From: Bacteroidota bacterium
GTDB taxonomy: Bacteria; Bacteroidota; Bacteroidia; Chitinophagales; Chitinophagaceae
NCBI GenBank assembly: GCA_016183765.1
Contig: JACPEA010000002.1
Location: forward strand, 299,832-363,831
DNA length: 64,000 nucleotides
Reading direction: 5' to 3'
Shown piece after piece: positions 33,181 to 40,597 of the stretch (within the stretch, counting starts at the first letter, position 1; every line of letters starts with the position of its first letter). Both the position numbers and the translations under genes were made by a program. The notes beneath the pieces were generated by a model. It searched no databases. It had not been told where the DNA came from and was given only the letters and a program-made list of their open reading frames with translations.

Positions 33181-34222
33181 GTCTTACCTCGCCAAAAAAC
33201 TACTCTACGGTCTCCTGGTCCTGGTAGGCGTGGTGATCATGGTATTCTTCCTGTTCCAGGGTTTTGGTGACCCTGCCAGGTTAGTACTGGGGCAGGCGGG
33301 AGACAGTGCCACCATCCAGAATATCCGCAAGGAACTGGCGCTGGATCAACCCAAATGGAAGCAGTTCGTATTATACCTGAATGATGTTTCACCGGTTGCC
33401 GTACACAGTACAGCAGATATTGAAAAGAAACAGCTGAAAGGATTTTTTGTGGGCGGAGAGCATAAACTGGGCATCAAATTACCCTACCTGCGACGTTCCT
33501 ATCAAACCAAAAAAGATGTGGGCGAAGTGTTGCTGGAAGCTTTGCCCGGCACAATGGTGCTGGCCCTGGCTGCCATGTGTATCGCCACGGTGATCGGGAT
33601 CTTGCTGGGTATTCTTGCCGCAGTCAAACAAAATACCTGGATGGACACTTCTGCTGTTTTCACCAGCGTGCTGGGTATTTCGGCACCTTCTTTTTTCATG
33701 GGTATCGTGCTTGCCTACCTGTTCGGTTTTGTATTCAGTCAGTATACGGGTTTGCACATGACGGGCAGTCTCTACAATATCGATCCCTTCACAGGTAAGG
33801 ATCTGCAGCTCAAGAACCTGGTGCTGCCTGCCATTACCCTGGGTATCCGTCCATTGGCCATTATCACGCAACTCACCCGTAGTTCCATGCTGGATGTGCT
33901 CGATCAGGATTATATCCGCACAGCGTATGCGAAAGGATTGCCGAAAAAACTGGTCATCTTCCACCACGCACTGCGCAATGCCTTGAATCCCGTGATCACC
34001 GCCATCACCGGCTGGTTTGCCGAATTGCTGGCGGGCGCTTTTTTTGTGGAATATATCTTTGGCTGGAAAGGCATCGGCAAAGTGACCGTAGATGCCCTGG
34101 AAAAATTAGACTTCCCGGTGGTGATGGGCAGTGTGCTGCTTACGGCCACTTTCTTCATCCTGGTCAATATACTGGCCGATCTTCTTTACGGAATGGTAGA
34201 CCCAAGGGTTCGGGTAAAATGA
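33179..34222 (+). CDS. ABC transporter permease, DppB/OppB type
   Basis: 347 residues with six membrane helices. The N-terminal segment YLAKKLLYGLLVLVGVVIMV and FLFQGFGDPARLVLG are typical of peptide/nickel importer permeases. The EAA loop is AYAKGLPKKLVIFHHALRNA, followed by GAFFVEYIFGWKGIGKVTVD; the C-terminus is DLLYGMVDPRVRVK. A periplasmic insert lies between helices 1 and 2, as usual. No partner permease, ATPase or binding-protein gene is adjacent, so it is an orphan. Convergent with the DUF721 gene, 7 bp apart. Confidence 0.92.
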   Translation: MSYLAKKLLYGLLVLVGVVIMVFFLFQGFGDPARLVLGQAGDSATIQNIRKELALDQPKWKQFVLYLNDVSPVAVHSTADIEKKQLKGFFVGGEHKLGIKLPYLRRSYQTKKDVGEVLLEALPGTMVLALAAMCIATVIGILLGILAAVKQNTWMDTSAVFTSVLGISAPSFFMGIVLAYLFGFVFSQYTGLHMTGSLYNIDPFTGKDLQLKNLVLPAITLGIRPLAIITQLTRSSMLDVLDQDYIRTAYAKGLPKKLVIFHHALRNALNPVITAITGWFAELLAGAFFVEYIFGWKGIGKVTVDALEKLDFPVVMGSVLLTATFFILVNILADLLYGMVDPRVRVK

Positions 34223-34229
34223 TAAAGGG

Positions 34230-34511
34230 CTATTGTATGATCACTTCATTGATCACTTTCTCCCCGAACGCTTCATTCACACGGTCAATGATCTGTTGCT
34301 TCTGGTAAAGCAACTCATTCTTCAACGGACCCACCGCCGTATGGATGAATAATTTCTGGTTGATGATCTGGATCTTATCAGTGTATTTGGCAATGGTCTT
34401 ACCCATCAGTTGTTCCCAGATCTCCTCGATCTGTACTGCACGGATCCCGTTACGCAGGTTACTCTTGTGCAGGAACCCCTTGATCGCATCGCCAATATGA
34501 AACTCAGACAT
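34230..34511 (-). CDS. DUF721 (DciA-like) protein
   Basis: 93 residues. The DUF721 core is clear: SNLRNGIRAVQIEEIWEQLM, IAKYTDKIQIINQKLFIHTA and LKNELLYQKQQIIDRVNEAF. DciA proteins of this family load the DnaB helicase in bacteria that lack DnaC/DnaI. The neighbour upstream on the same strand is recF, a frequent pairing. Between the two lies a repeat tract with an inserted MITE. Confidence 0.88.
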   Translation of the reverse strand: MSEFHIGDAIKGFLHKSNLRNGIRAVQIEEIWEQLMGKTIAKYTDKIQIINQKLFIHTAVGPLKNELLYQKQQIIDRVNEAFGEKVINEVIIQ

Positions 34512-34520
34512 GGGGGTGAA

Positions 34521-34777
34521 ATTAGTAATTAGTAGTTAATAATGGCTTTGTTGCATGAATAAATACAGCCTTATCAATGATTACAAAGGGTGTAAAGTAA
34601 TAATTAACTCGAAAATTGGCTCATATTGAGTCCTTATTCTTCTGAAACCCGCACAAACATTGGAAAATATTCATGCAACAACACCGTTAATAATTAGGAA
34701 TTAAGAATAAATATCAAAGGCAGATGCAATCACATTCTCTGTATTAATAATTAATAATTATTAATTATTAATTAACT
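34521..34777. repeat. AT-rich heptamer tract with palindrome, locus E
   Basis: The left part is heptamers of ATTAGTA/GTTAATA type starting at 34521. It is interrupted by a MITE (34544-34685 plus one copy of its target duplication) and continues to 34713. If the MITE and one duplicated 9-mer are removed, the 7-bp register is unbroken (six units). The right part (34743-34777) is two ATTAATA and two ATTATTA units forming a perfect palindrome, then ATTAACT. The right part overlaps the recF stop and its last codons. Confidence 0.8.
34544..34685. mobile_element. 142-bp MITE with IS903-like ends
   Basis: The ends are GGCTTTGTTGCATGAATA and, read inward from the other side, GGTGTTGTTGCATGAATA (16 of 18 identical). 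The flanks carry a perfect 9-bp direct repeat, GTTAATAAT (34535-34543 and 34686-34694). The IS903 group of the IS5 family has closely similar ends (GGCTTTGTTGAATAAATC) and makes 9-bp duplications. The interior has no coding capacity. The flanking AT-rich repeat slightly weakens the duplication evidence, but both position and length fit. Confidence 0.78.
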
Positions 34778-35852
34778 CCACCACTTGGTACGGCACTTTG
34801 ATCTGGGAAAGATGGTTCTGCAGCCTGTCTGCATGGGTGTCGGTGATGAATACCTGGCCGTCGCTTTCTGTACAGACCCAGTTCAGTAACTGGAACATGC
34901 GCTGTTCATCCAGTTTTTCAAAAACATCATCCAGGAGCAGGATGGGAGTGAAGCCCTTTTTTTCTTTCAATACCTGCCATTCGGCCAGTTTCAGGGCAAA
35001 GAGCAGGCTTTTACGTTGCCCCTGTGAGGCTTCGGTCTTAAAGGGGGCGGCTCCCATGAACAGTAAGAGATCGTCGCGATGGATACCTGCTGTGGTGCGT
35101 ATCAGTGCCATATCTTTTTGACGGGAGTGCCGTAACAATGCAGCAAAATCGTCTTTCAGCAACTGGCTTTCATATACAAGACCAAGCCTGTCATCCTTAC
35201 CGGCAATACGTTGATAGATGGATATGACCAATGGCAGGAAATCCTGCAGGAAGTTTTTTCTTTCTGCAAAGATCAGGTTGCCTTTCACACACAACTGTTC
35301 ATCCAGTATCTGCAGCAGAGCCTCATCGGTATACCCTGTTTCTGCTGCCTGTTTCAGCAGGCTGTTGCGTTGCTGCAGTAATTTCTGGTAATCGATCAGC
35401 GCCAGCAGGTAGGTCTTGCTGATCTGCGATAACAAAGTGTCCAGGAAGGCCCTTCTTTCCTCACTGCCACCTGTTACCAGTATCACATCGTCCGGTGCGA
35501 TCATCACACAGGGGATCTTGCCGATATGTTCCGAGAACTTCCTGTAGGTCTCTTCGTTCAGGGATAATTCTTTCCGGTTATTCTCCCGGAGTATGCAAAC
35601 CAGTTTCTGCGGCTCATCCTGCAGCGTGTATTGGGCTTCAAGTCGCATGCCTGCCAGGCCATGATGAACGTTCTGGCTATCGGGGCGCGAGAAATAACTT
35701 TTGGTAAAACTCAGGTAATAAACAGCATCCAGCAGGTTGGTCTTACCGGTACCGTTCAGCCCGGAAATACCCACGATCCGTTCCGTGAACGTGAACTGTT
35801 CCTGTACATAATTGCGGAACTGGACCAGCGATATGGAATGAAGCCGTAGCAT
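34761..35852 (-). CDS. recF: DNA replication and repair protein RecF
   Basis: 363 residues. SMC-like ATPase that helps load RecA at gaps. Walker A in ISGLNGTGKTNLLDAVYYLS, signature region SQGQRKSLLFALKLAEW, Walker B ILLLDDVFEKLD. Signature segments DVILVTGGSEERRAFLDTLL and LIRTTAGIHRDDLLLF are also present. The last codons (ELINN) are built from the heptamer repeat downstream, so the repeat has become part of the coding end. No dnaA or gyrB is adjacent. Confidence 0.97.
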   Translation of the reverse strand: MLRLHSISLVQFRNYVQEQFTFTERIVGISGLNGTGKTNLLDAVYYLSFTKSYFSRPDSQNVHHGLAGMRLEAQYTLQDEPQKLVCILRENNRKELSLNEETYRKFSEHIGKIPCVMIAPDDVILVTGGSEERRAFLDTLLSQISKTYLLALIDYQKLLQQRNSLLKQAAETGYTDEALLQILDEQLCVKGNLIFAERKNFLQDFLPLVISIYQRIAGKDDRLGLVYESQLLKDDFAALLRHSRQKDMALIRTTAGIHRDDLLLFMGAAPFKTEASQGQRKSLLFALKLAEWQVLKEKKGFTPILLLDDVFEKLDEQRMFQLLNWVCTESDGQVFITDTHADRLQNHLSQIKVPYQVVELINN

Positions 35853-35934
35853 TTGCGGGCAAATTAAAGCAGACAGGCTGAATTATTCCCATCGGGTATG
35901 CGGGAAAGCATTTATTTTTATAAAAAATTCGGTT

Positions 35935-36456
35935 TTGAAGACGATATTATCCGAGCAACAACTGGCATTGACCGTTAAAAGACTGGCACACCAGATACTG
36001 GAGAACAACCTGCAGTTAACCGATACCGTCATCATCGGCCTTCAGCCGCGTGGCGTATACCTCAGCGACCGGATCGTACACGAACTGAAAACGATCGTAG
36101 CGCCTGAACTGGTGAAATATGGCAAACTCGACATCACTTTTTACCGTGATGACGTGCGCAAGAGCCTGCACATTGCCAACCAGACCGATATTCCGTTCAG
36201 CATTGCCGAGAAAAAAGTGGTATTGATCGACGACGTTTTATATACCGGCCGCACCATACGCGCGGCCCTGGATGCATTGCTGGATTTCGGCCGTCCCTCA
36301 AAAGTGTCGCTTTGCGTGCTGGTGGACCGCCGTTTCAACCGGGAACTACCCATTCAGCCCGATTATGCCGGCAAGGTCATCGATACCATCATTTCGCAGA
36401 AAGTGAAAGTGAACTGGCGGGAGAAGGACGGAGAAGATGCCGTGGTCTTGATTTAA
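35935..36456 (+). CDS. pyrR: PyrR: pyr operon regulator / uracil phosphoribosyltransferase
   Basis: 173 residues from a TTG start (35935); this matches the conserved family beginning (KTILSEQQLALTVKRLAHQI) and no in-frame ATG precedes it. PRTase fold with the PRPP loop VVLIDDVLYTGRTIRAALDA (residues 96-115), LQPRGVYLSDRIVHEL, FYRDD and the C-terminal LVDRRFNRELPIQPDYAGK. In Bacillus it binds pyr mRNA leaders when UMP is high; no PyrR-binding anti-antiterminator was found here, so regulation is uncertain. The natural partner pyrB is separated from it by a four-helix-bundle element that begins at its stop codon. Confidence 0.95.
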   Translation: MKTILSEQQLALTVKRLAHQILENNLQLTDTVIIGLQPRGVYLSDRIVHELKTIVAPELVKYGKLDITFYRDDVRKSLHIANQTDIPFSIAEKKVVLIDDVLYTGRTIRAALDALLDFGRPSKVSLCVLVDRRFNRELPIQPDYAGKVIDTIISQKVKVNWREKDGEDAVVLI

Positions 36457-36461
36457 AGATC

Positions 36462-36531
36462 CAAGGTGCAAGATTCAGGGCACAAGATCCAAGGTACAAG
36501 ATTCAGGGTGCAAGATTCAAGGTGCAAGGTA
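36462..36531 (+). repeat. Left heptamer tract of locus F
   Basis: Ten heptamers without a phase break, consensus CARRNNN, preceded by a partial unit that overlaps the pyrR stop. In pairs they give 14-bp units (AAGATYCARGGYRC) repeated five times. Confidence 0.9.
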
Positions 36532-36614
36532 GAGGACGGGAATGCCATGGTACTAGTGATGAGGGGTGTGTGAAAGCGACTGTTTTTGGGAAATGGTATA
36601 CAAAATCTATTTAT

Positions 36615-36959
36615 ATGTCCCGGGAATTGGAAGATCGGTTCAGACAATTTGCGATTCGGGTACGAGATTTTTGCTTGCAGCTTAACCGGGATGTGATTAA
36701 CCGGGAATATATCAGTCAATTGATCAGGTCAAGTGGGTCAGTCGCCGCGAATTATTTGGAAGCATCTGATAGTTTAGGCAAAATGGATGAGCTGATGAAG
36801 CTGAAAATATCCCGCCGGGAAGCCAAGGAATCAATGTATTGGCTCCAATTAATCCTGGTATACGAGGATGGACAATTGGAATCAGAAAGACAGATGCTCC
36901 TATCAGAAGCAGATCAAATTAAAAAAATCCTCTCCGCCATCATCCAAAAATGCACATAA
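36615..36959 (+). CDS. Four-helix-bundle protein (23S rRNA-IVS / Avd-like family)
   Basis: 114 residues from the ATG at 36615 (MSRELEDRFRQFAIRVRDFC); the frame is open further upstream, but that part is translated repeat and pyrR overlap. Four amphipathic helices and the family signature ISQLIRSSGSVAANYLEASD plus REAKESMYWLQLILVYEDGQ match the TIGR02436 four-helix-bundle family. Members are encoded in 23S rRNA intervening sequences and, as Avd, in diversity-generating retroelements, where they bind nucleic acid and reverse transcriptase. No reverse transcriptase is present here. The stop lies 4 bp before the right heptamer tract. Base composition is more AT-rich than pyrR and pyrB. Confidence 0.88.
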   Translation: MSRELEDRFRQFAIRVRDFCLQLNRDVINREYISQLIRSSGSVAANYLEASDSLGKMDELMKLKISRREAKESMYWLQLILVYEDGQLESERQMLLSEADQIKKILSAIIQKCT

Positions 36960-36963
36960 TTCT

Positions 36964-37089
36964 CCCGAATCTTGTGTCTTGTGCCCTGAATCTTGTTTCT
37001 TGTGCCTTGAATCTTGAATCTTGTGCCTTGAATCTTGTTTCTTGTGTCTTGAAACTTGTGTCACGTGCCTTGAATCTTGTTTCATGTTT
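36964..37089 (-). repeat. Right heptamer tract of locus F
   Basis: Eighteen heptamers in register, consensus CTTGNNN (the first is CCCGAAT, the last CATGTTT), i.e. the reverse complement of the left tract's words. Variants alternate (TGT, TGC, AAT, TTT in the last three positions) without being simple copies of one unit. Confidence 0.9.
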
Positions 37090-37099
37090 TAGAAAACAT

Positions 37100-37107
37100 T
37101 ACCTTTG
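37100..37107 (+). promoter_or_regulatory. -7 box for pyrB
   Basis: TACCTTTG fits TAnnTTTG and ends 7 bp before the pyrB ATG. It lies just outside the heptamer tract, so pyrB can be expressed independently of pyrR despite the inserted element. Confidence 0.5.
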
Positions 37108-37114
37108 ATTTTTA

Positions 37115-38041
37115 ATGAAACTATCTACCAAACATCTCCTTGGTATCAAAGATCTCAACAGGGAAGATATTCAGTTAATTCTCTCCACTGCACAGCAATT
37201 CAAAGAAGTTTTACAAAGGCCGGTCAAAAAAGTTCCTTCACTCCGTGATGTGACCATCGTGAATCTCTTTTACGAGAATTCCACCCGTACCCGTATGTCT
37301 TTTGAGCTGGCAGAACGCAGGTTGTCTGCCGATGTGCTCAATTTTGCCGCCAGTAGTTCCTCTTCGGCAAAAGGAGAGACCCTGCTGGATACGGTGAATA
37401 ATATCCTGAGCATGAAAGTGGATATGGTGGTGATGCGTCACAGTGCTTCCGGCGCACCGCATTTCCTGGCCAAACATATTCCTGCCGCCATTGTGAATGC
37501 CGGTGACGGTATCAATGAACACCCCACCCAGGCCCTGCTGGATGCCTATTCCATGCAGGAGAGACTGGGCAAACTGGAAGGGCTGAAAGTGGCCATCATC
37601 GGAGATATCATGCATAGCCGTGTGGCATTGAGCAATATGTACCTGCTGAAGAAGATGGGTGCCGAGATCATGGTAGCGGGGCCGCCCACGCTGATCCCCA
37701 AATACATTGCCGAAGCATTGGGCGTAAAAGTGGAATATAACCTTAAGAAAGCCCTCCAGTGGTGCGATGTGGCCAATGTGCTCCGCATACAGCTGGAGCG
37801 CCAGAACCAGCCGCTGTTCTCTTCCCTACGCGAGTATAACCTGGCGTATGGTATCAAAAGAAAAGTACTGGAAAGCCTGGGTAAAGATATTGTGATCATG
37901 CATCCGGGACCCATTAACCGAGGGGTGGAGCTGGACAGTGATGTGGCCGACGGACCTTATTCCATCATCCTGAACCAGGTAGAGAACGGCGTTGCGGTAA
38001 GGATGGCCGTACTGTACCTGCTGGTAGGCAGGGAACAGTAA
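37115..38041 (+). CDS. pyrB: Aspartate carbamoyltransferase catalytic subunit
   Basis: 308 residues, catalytic-chain length. Signatures: carbamoyl-phosphate site FYENSTRTRMSFELAERRLS, SSSSSAKGETLLDTV, MRHSASGAPHFLA, NAGDGINEHPTQALLDAYSM, IIGDIMHSRVALSNMYLLKK and the aspartate-binding end MHPGPINRGVELDSDVAD. No pyrI is adjacent. A PyrC-like pseudo-enzyme 10 kb away could be a structural partner, as in class A enzymes of pseudomonads (inference). Confidence 0.97.
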   Translation: MKLSTKHLLGIKDLNREDIQLILSTAQQFKEVLQRPVKKVPSLRDVTIVNLFYENSTRTRMSFELAERRLSADVLNFAASSSSSAKGETLLDTVNNILSMKVDMVVMRHSASGAPHFLAKHIPAAIVNAGDGINEHPTQALLDAYSMQERLGKLEGLKVAIIGDIMHSRVALSNMYLLKKMGAEIMVAGPPTLIPKYIAEALGVKVEYNLKKALQWCDVANVLRIQLERQNQPLFSSLREYNLAYGIKRKVLESLGKDIVIMHPGPINRGVELDSDVADGPYSIILNQVENGVAVRMAVLYLLVGREQ

Positions 38042-38116
38042 TTCCCGAACATTAAATTATGCGGCCGGTATTTTGTACCCCTGTACTTCGTACTTTCACG
38101 ACCAGAATGCTGCACT

Positions 38117-38596
38117 ATGGAAAGAATCTGCCTGTTTCCCGGAACTTTTGATCCGGTAACCCTTGGACATACCGATATCATTAACCGGGCCCTGCCTTTG
38201 TTCGACAAGATCTATATCGGTATCGGTATCAATTCTTCCAAAAGCCCCATGTTCAGCGCAGAACAGCGGATGCAGTGGTTCAGTGAGATCTATAAAGAGG
38301 AACCCAAAGTGCAAAGCGTGGTCTATGATGGGCTGACCGTCAATTACTGCCGTTTCATCAAAGCCAATTTCATTTTACGCGGTATCCGTTACGTGAGCGA
38401 TTTCGAATACGAGAAAACCATCGCTGATGCCAACCGGACCCTGGATAAAAATATTGAAACGATCTTTCTTACGGGAGAGCCGAAATATACATCCGTGGCA
38501 TCTACCATTGTCAGGGATATCCTGCGTAATGGGGGGGATGCTTCGCCTTTCCTGCCGGATGCCGTGAACCAAACACTCTATCCGTCCAAAAAATAA
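38117..38596 (+). CDS. coaD: Phosphopantetheine adenylyltransferase
   Basis: 159 residues, normal length. Adenylates 4'-phosphopantetheine to dephospho-CoA. The nucleotidyltransferase motif is in CLFPGTFDPVTLGHTDIINR (residues 5-24). Further conserved: VVYDGLTVNYCRFIKANFIL, RGIRYVSDFEYEKTIADANR, ETIFLTGEPKYTSVASTIVR. Followed after 4 bp by a thioesterase gene. Confidence 0.97.
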   Translation: MERICLFPGTFDPVTLGHTDIINRALPLFDKIYIGIGINSSKSPMFSAEQRMQWFSEIYKEEPKVQSVVYDGLTVNYCRFIKANFILRGIRYVSDFEYEKTIADANRTLDKNIETIFLTGEPKYTSVASTIVRDILRNGGDASPFLPDAVNQTLYPSKK

Positions 38597-38600
38597 GCGC

Positions 38601-39029
38601 ATGCCTATCTGGTTCAAAAAAGACCTGAGCCTGGCCGATTTCGAAAACCTGGGCAAGGATACCATGGGAGACCATATCGGGATCCGGTTTTCAGAACTGG
38701 GCGATAACTACCTCAAAGCCACCATGCCGGTCGATCATCGTACCAAACAGCCTTATGGTCTGCTGCATGGAGGAGCTTCAGTTGCCTTAGCGGAGACTTT
38801 GGGCAGTGTGGGGTCGGCGCTGGTGATAGATCAGGAACAGTTTATCTGCGTGGGACAGGAGATCAATGCCAACCATATCCGCAGTGCCCGCAGCGGGCAG
38901 GTTACCGGAACCGCAACTCCCATCCATCTCGGCGCCACATCGCATGTGTGGGAGATCAGGATTCACGATGAACAGGACAAACTGGTCTGCATAAGCCGGC
39001 TAACAGTTGCGATCCTGAAAAAGCGGTAA
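38601..39029 (+). CDS. PaaI-type hotdog-fold thioesterase
   Basis: 142 residues. Single hotdog domain with PYGLLHGGASVALAETLGSV (catalytic region HGG...E) and GQEINANHIRSARSGQVTGT. This is the layout of PaaI/YdiI-like acyl-CoA thioesterases, including 1,4-dihydroxy-2-naphthoyl-CoA hydrolase of menaquinone synthesis. No men genes are adjacent, so the substrate remains open. Convergent with the Nudix gene, 8 bp apart. Confidence 0.88.
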   Translation: MPIWFKKDLSLADFENLGKDTMGDHIGIRFSELGDNYLKATMPVDHRTKQPYGLLHGGASVALAETLGSVGSALVIDQEQFICVGQEINANHIRSARSGQVTGTATPIHLGATSHVWEIRIHDEQDKLVCISRLTVAILKKR

Positions 39030-39037
39030 AACTTTAT

Positions 39038-39454
39038 TTATAGCAGTCCGGCTTTGCTGATCACGTCAGTGACATTGTCGTACGTGTTTTGCAGACAGGC
39101 CGCCAGGCTTTCGCCTTTCACCCATTGGATCTCGAGGATATCTTCTTCCGTTTGCGGTACCAGGTTCTGCCCCCCTTTGGCGCGCATGGAAAACCAGTGT
39201 GTTTCCTTGAGCACTTCTTCCTGCAGGAAACGGTCGAAATATTCGTGGTAACCGATATCGATCAAAGCGCCCAATTCCAGGTTGGTGGCGCCGGTTTCTT
39301 CGGCCACTTCCCGCAAGGCGCAGGCTTCGATCGTTTCGCCCTCATCCAATTTACCTTTGGGCAGGTCCCATTTGCCGCGACGGAAGATCATCAACAGTTC
39401 ACCCGAATCGTTCAATACCAGTCCGCCACCGGCGATTATTTTCTTTTTCACCAT
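39038..39454 (-). CDS. Nudix hydrolase
   Basis: 138 residues from the ATG at 39454 (MVKKKIIAGGGLVLNDSGEL). The Nudix box is complete: GKLDEGETIEACALREVAEE followed by TGA (GX5EX7REVXEEXGX). WDLPKGKL precedes it. Compact single-domain protein that cleaves a nucleoside diphosphate linked to an unknown moiety. A 10-residue upstream extension is possible but poorly conserved in character. Confidence 0.9.
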   Translation of the reverse strand: MVKKKIIAGGGLVLNDSGELLMIFRRGKWDLPKGKLDEGETIEACALREVAEETGATNLELGALIDIGYHEYFDRFLQEEVLKETHWFSMRAKGGQNLVPQTEEDILEIQWVKGESLAACLQNTYDNVTDVISKAGLL

Positions 39455-39536
39455 GATGCTCCAAATGTGAACAGATTTTCTCAATTTCCCAAACCTGCCG
39501 GAGGGTGATGGGCGGTAATTAGCTTATTTTCGCTGC

Positions 39537-40169
39537 ATGACAAACGAAAAAGCCGTAGCTGAAAAGCTGTTGCAGGTAGCTGCTGTAAAACTGAGCCCGG
39601 AAAAGCCCTTTACCTGGGCCAGTGGCTGGAAAAGTCCCATTTACTGCGATAACCGCAGGGTCTTATCATTTCCCTTTGTACGCGATTTCATCAAAAGTGA
39701 AATGTGTAATGTGATATTCGAACATTTTCCTGCGGCCGAAGTGCTGGCAGGTGTGGCTACAGCAGGTATTCCCTGGGGCGCTATGGCTGCCGACCAGTTA
39801 AAACTGCCCTATATCTATGTGCGCCCAAAACCCAAGGAGCATGGACTGGGTAACCAGATCGAAGGGTATTATACCCCCGGGCAGCGGGTGCTGGTGATCG
39901 AGGATCTGATCTCTACCGGTAAAAGCAGTTTACAGGTAGTGGACGTGCTTCGAAATGCCGGTGTGGAAGTGGTGGGTATGGTGTCTATTTTCACTTACGG
40001 TTTTGCAGTGGCCGATCAGGCTTTTGCAGATGCCGGGGTGCCTTACCGCTCGCTTACCAACTATGCCAACCTCATCAGCCTGGCGGTTGAAAAAGGACAG
40101 GTATCGGCCGATACGGCGCAACTGCTGCTTTCCTGGCGCAATGACCCGGCCGGCTGGCAGGGGATCTAA
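39537..40169 (+). CDS. pyrE: Orotate phosphoribosyltransferase
   Basis: 210 residues. Adds phosphoribose from PRPP to orotate. Family signatures: FTWASGWKSPIYCDNRRVLS, VLAGVATAGIPWGAMAADQL, YVRPKPKEHGLGNQIEGYY and the PRPP loop RVLVIEDLISTGKSSLQVVD (residues 121-140). Normal length. Third canonical pyrimidine gene in this part of the window (with pyrR and pyrB). The HMA-like protein gene begins about 20 bp after it. Confidence 0.97.
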   Translation: MTNEKAVAEKLLQVAAVKLSPEKPFTWASGWKSPIYCDNRRVLSFPFVRDFIKSEMCNVIFEHFPAAEVLAGVATAGIPWGAMAADQLKLPYIYVRPKPKEHGLGNQIEGYYTPGQRVLVIEDLISTGKSSLQVVDVLRNAGVEVVGMVSIFTYGFAVADQAFADAGVPYRSLTNYANLISLAVEKGQVSADTAQLLLSWRNDPAGWQGI

Positions 40170-40192
40170 ACATGCTGTATAAATCTGATCGT

Positions 40193-40597
40193 ATGAAAAA
40201 GCTATTAGTAATGACCGGTTTTTTGCTGGCGACGGTGTTCGTAGTAAAGGCACAGCAGCCCAAACCGGAATGGGTAACCATTAAGTCGGCCAACCTGCGT
40301 TGCTGGGAATGTAAAGAACGCCTGGACAGGTACCTGCTGATGGAGAACAAAGCCCAAATGGAAAGTGGTATGATGCAGTGGAAGATCAACCTGTTGCAGG
40401 GCGAGATCAAGGTACAGTTCCTGCCAGACCGTACCAATGCCCCGGCCATCAAAGCCGCCCTGAACAATGCCGGTTTTGATGCAGATACCGATAAAGCCGA
40501 ACCCGAAGCTTACCAGAAATTACCCCCCATCTGCAAACGCGCAGAAGATGGCGGAGGCCCGCAGAAAGGCAAACCCTGTCATGTGCAGCCGTATTGA
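40193..40597 (+). CDS. Secreted heavy-metal-associated (HMA)-like domain protein
   Basis: 134 residues from the ATG at 40193 (MKKLLVMTGFLLATVFVVKA, a clear signal peptide). One HMA-like beta-alpha-beta-beta-alpha-beta domain follows, with CWEC in SANLRCWECKERLDRY in place of the usual CxxC metal loop, and INLLQGEIKVQFLPDRTNAP. A Cys near the C-terminus (PPICKRAEDGG) and a final Cys-His (CHVQPY) may add metal ligands. The family is frequent in Bacteroidota beside metal-handling genes, though none is adjacent. The stop codon is the first word of a heptamer repeat tract. Confidence 0.75.
   Translation: MKKLLVMTGFLLATVFVVKAQQPKPEWVTIKSANLRCWECKERLDRYLLMENKAQMESGMMQWKINLLQGEIKVQFLPDRTNAPAIKAALNNAGFDADTDKAEPEAYQKLPPICKRAEDGGGPQKGKPCHVQPY

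Larger units (their letters stand above)
36456..37089. mobile_element. Putative element: four-helix-bundle gene between inverted heptamer tracts, locus F
   Basis: The unit lies between pyrR and pyrB and splits what is often one operon. The left boundary overlaps the pyrR stop codon; the right boundary lies 10 bp before the pyrB -7 box. Its parts are a plus-sense heptamer tract (CARRNNN), 84 bp of unique sequence, the four-helix-bundle gene, and a tract of the reverse-complement words (CTTGNNN). No target-site duplication was recognised. That it moves as a unit is inference. Confidence 0.5.

Noticed and set aside
34512-34777. Replication origin next to recF and a DciA-like gene
   Set aside because: The AT-rich DNA is explained by heptamer repeats and a MITE; no DnaA-box cluster and no dnaA, dnaN or gyrB in the vicinity.
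36312-36614. N-terminal extension of the four-helix-bundle protein
   Set aside because: The extension would translate the pyrR 3' end out of frame and the heptamer repeat; family members begin near the ATG at 36615.
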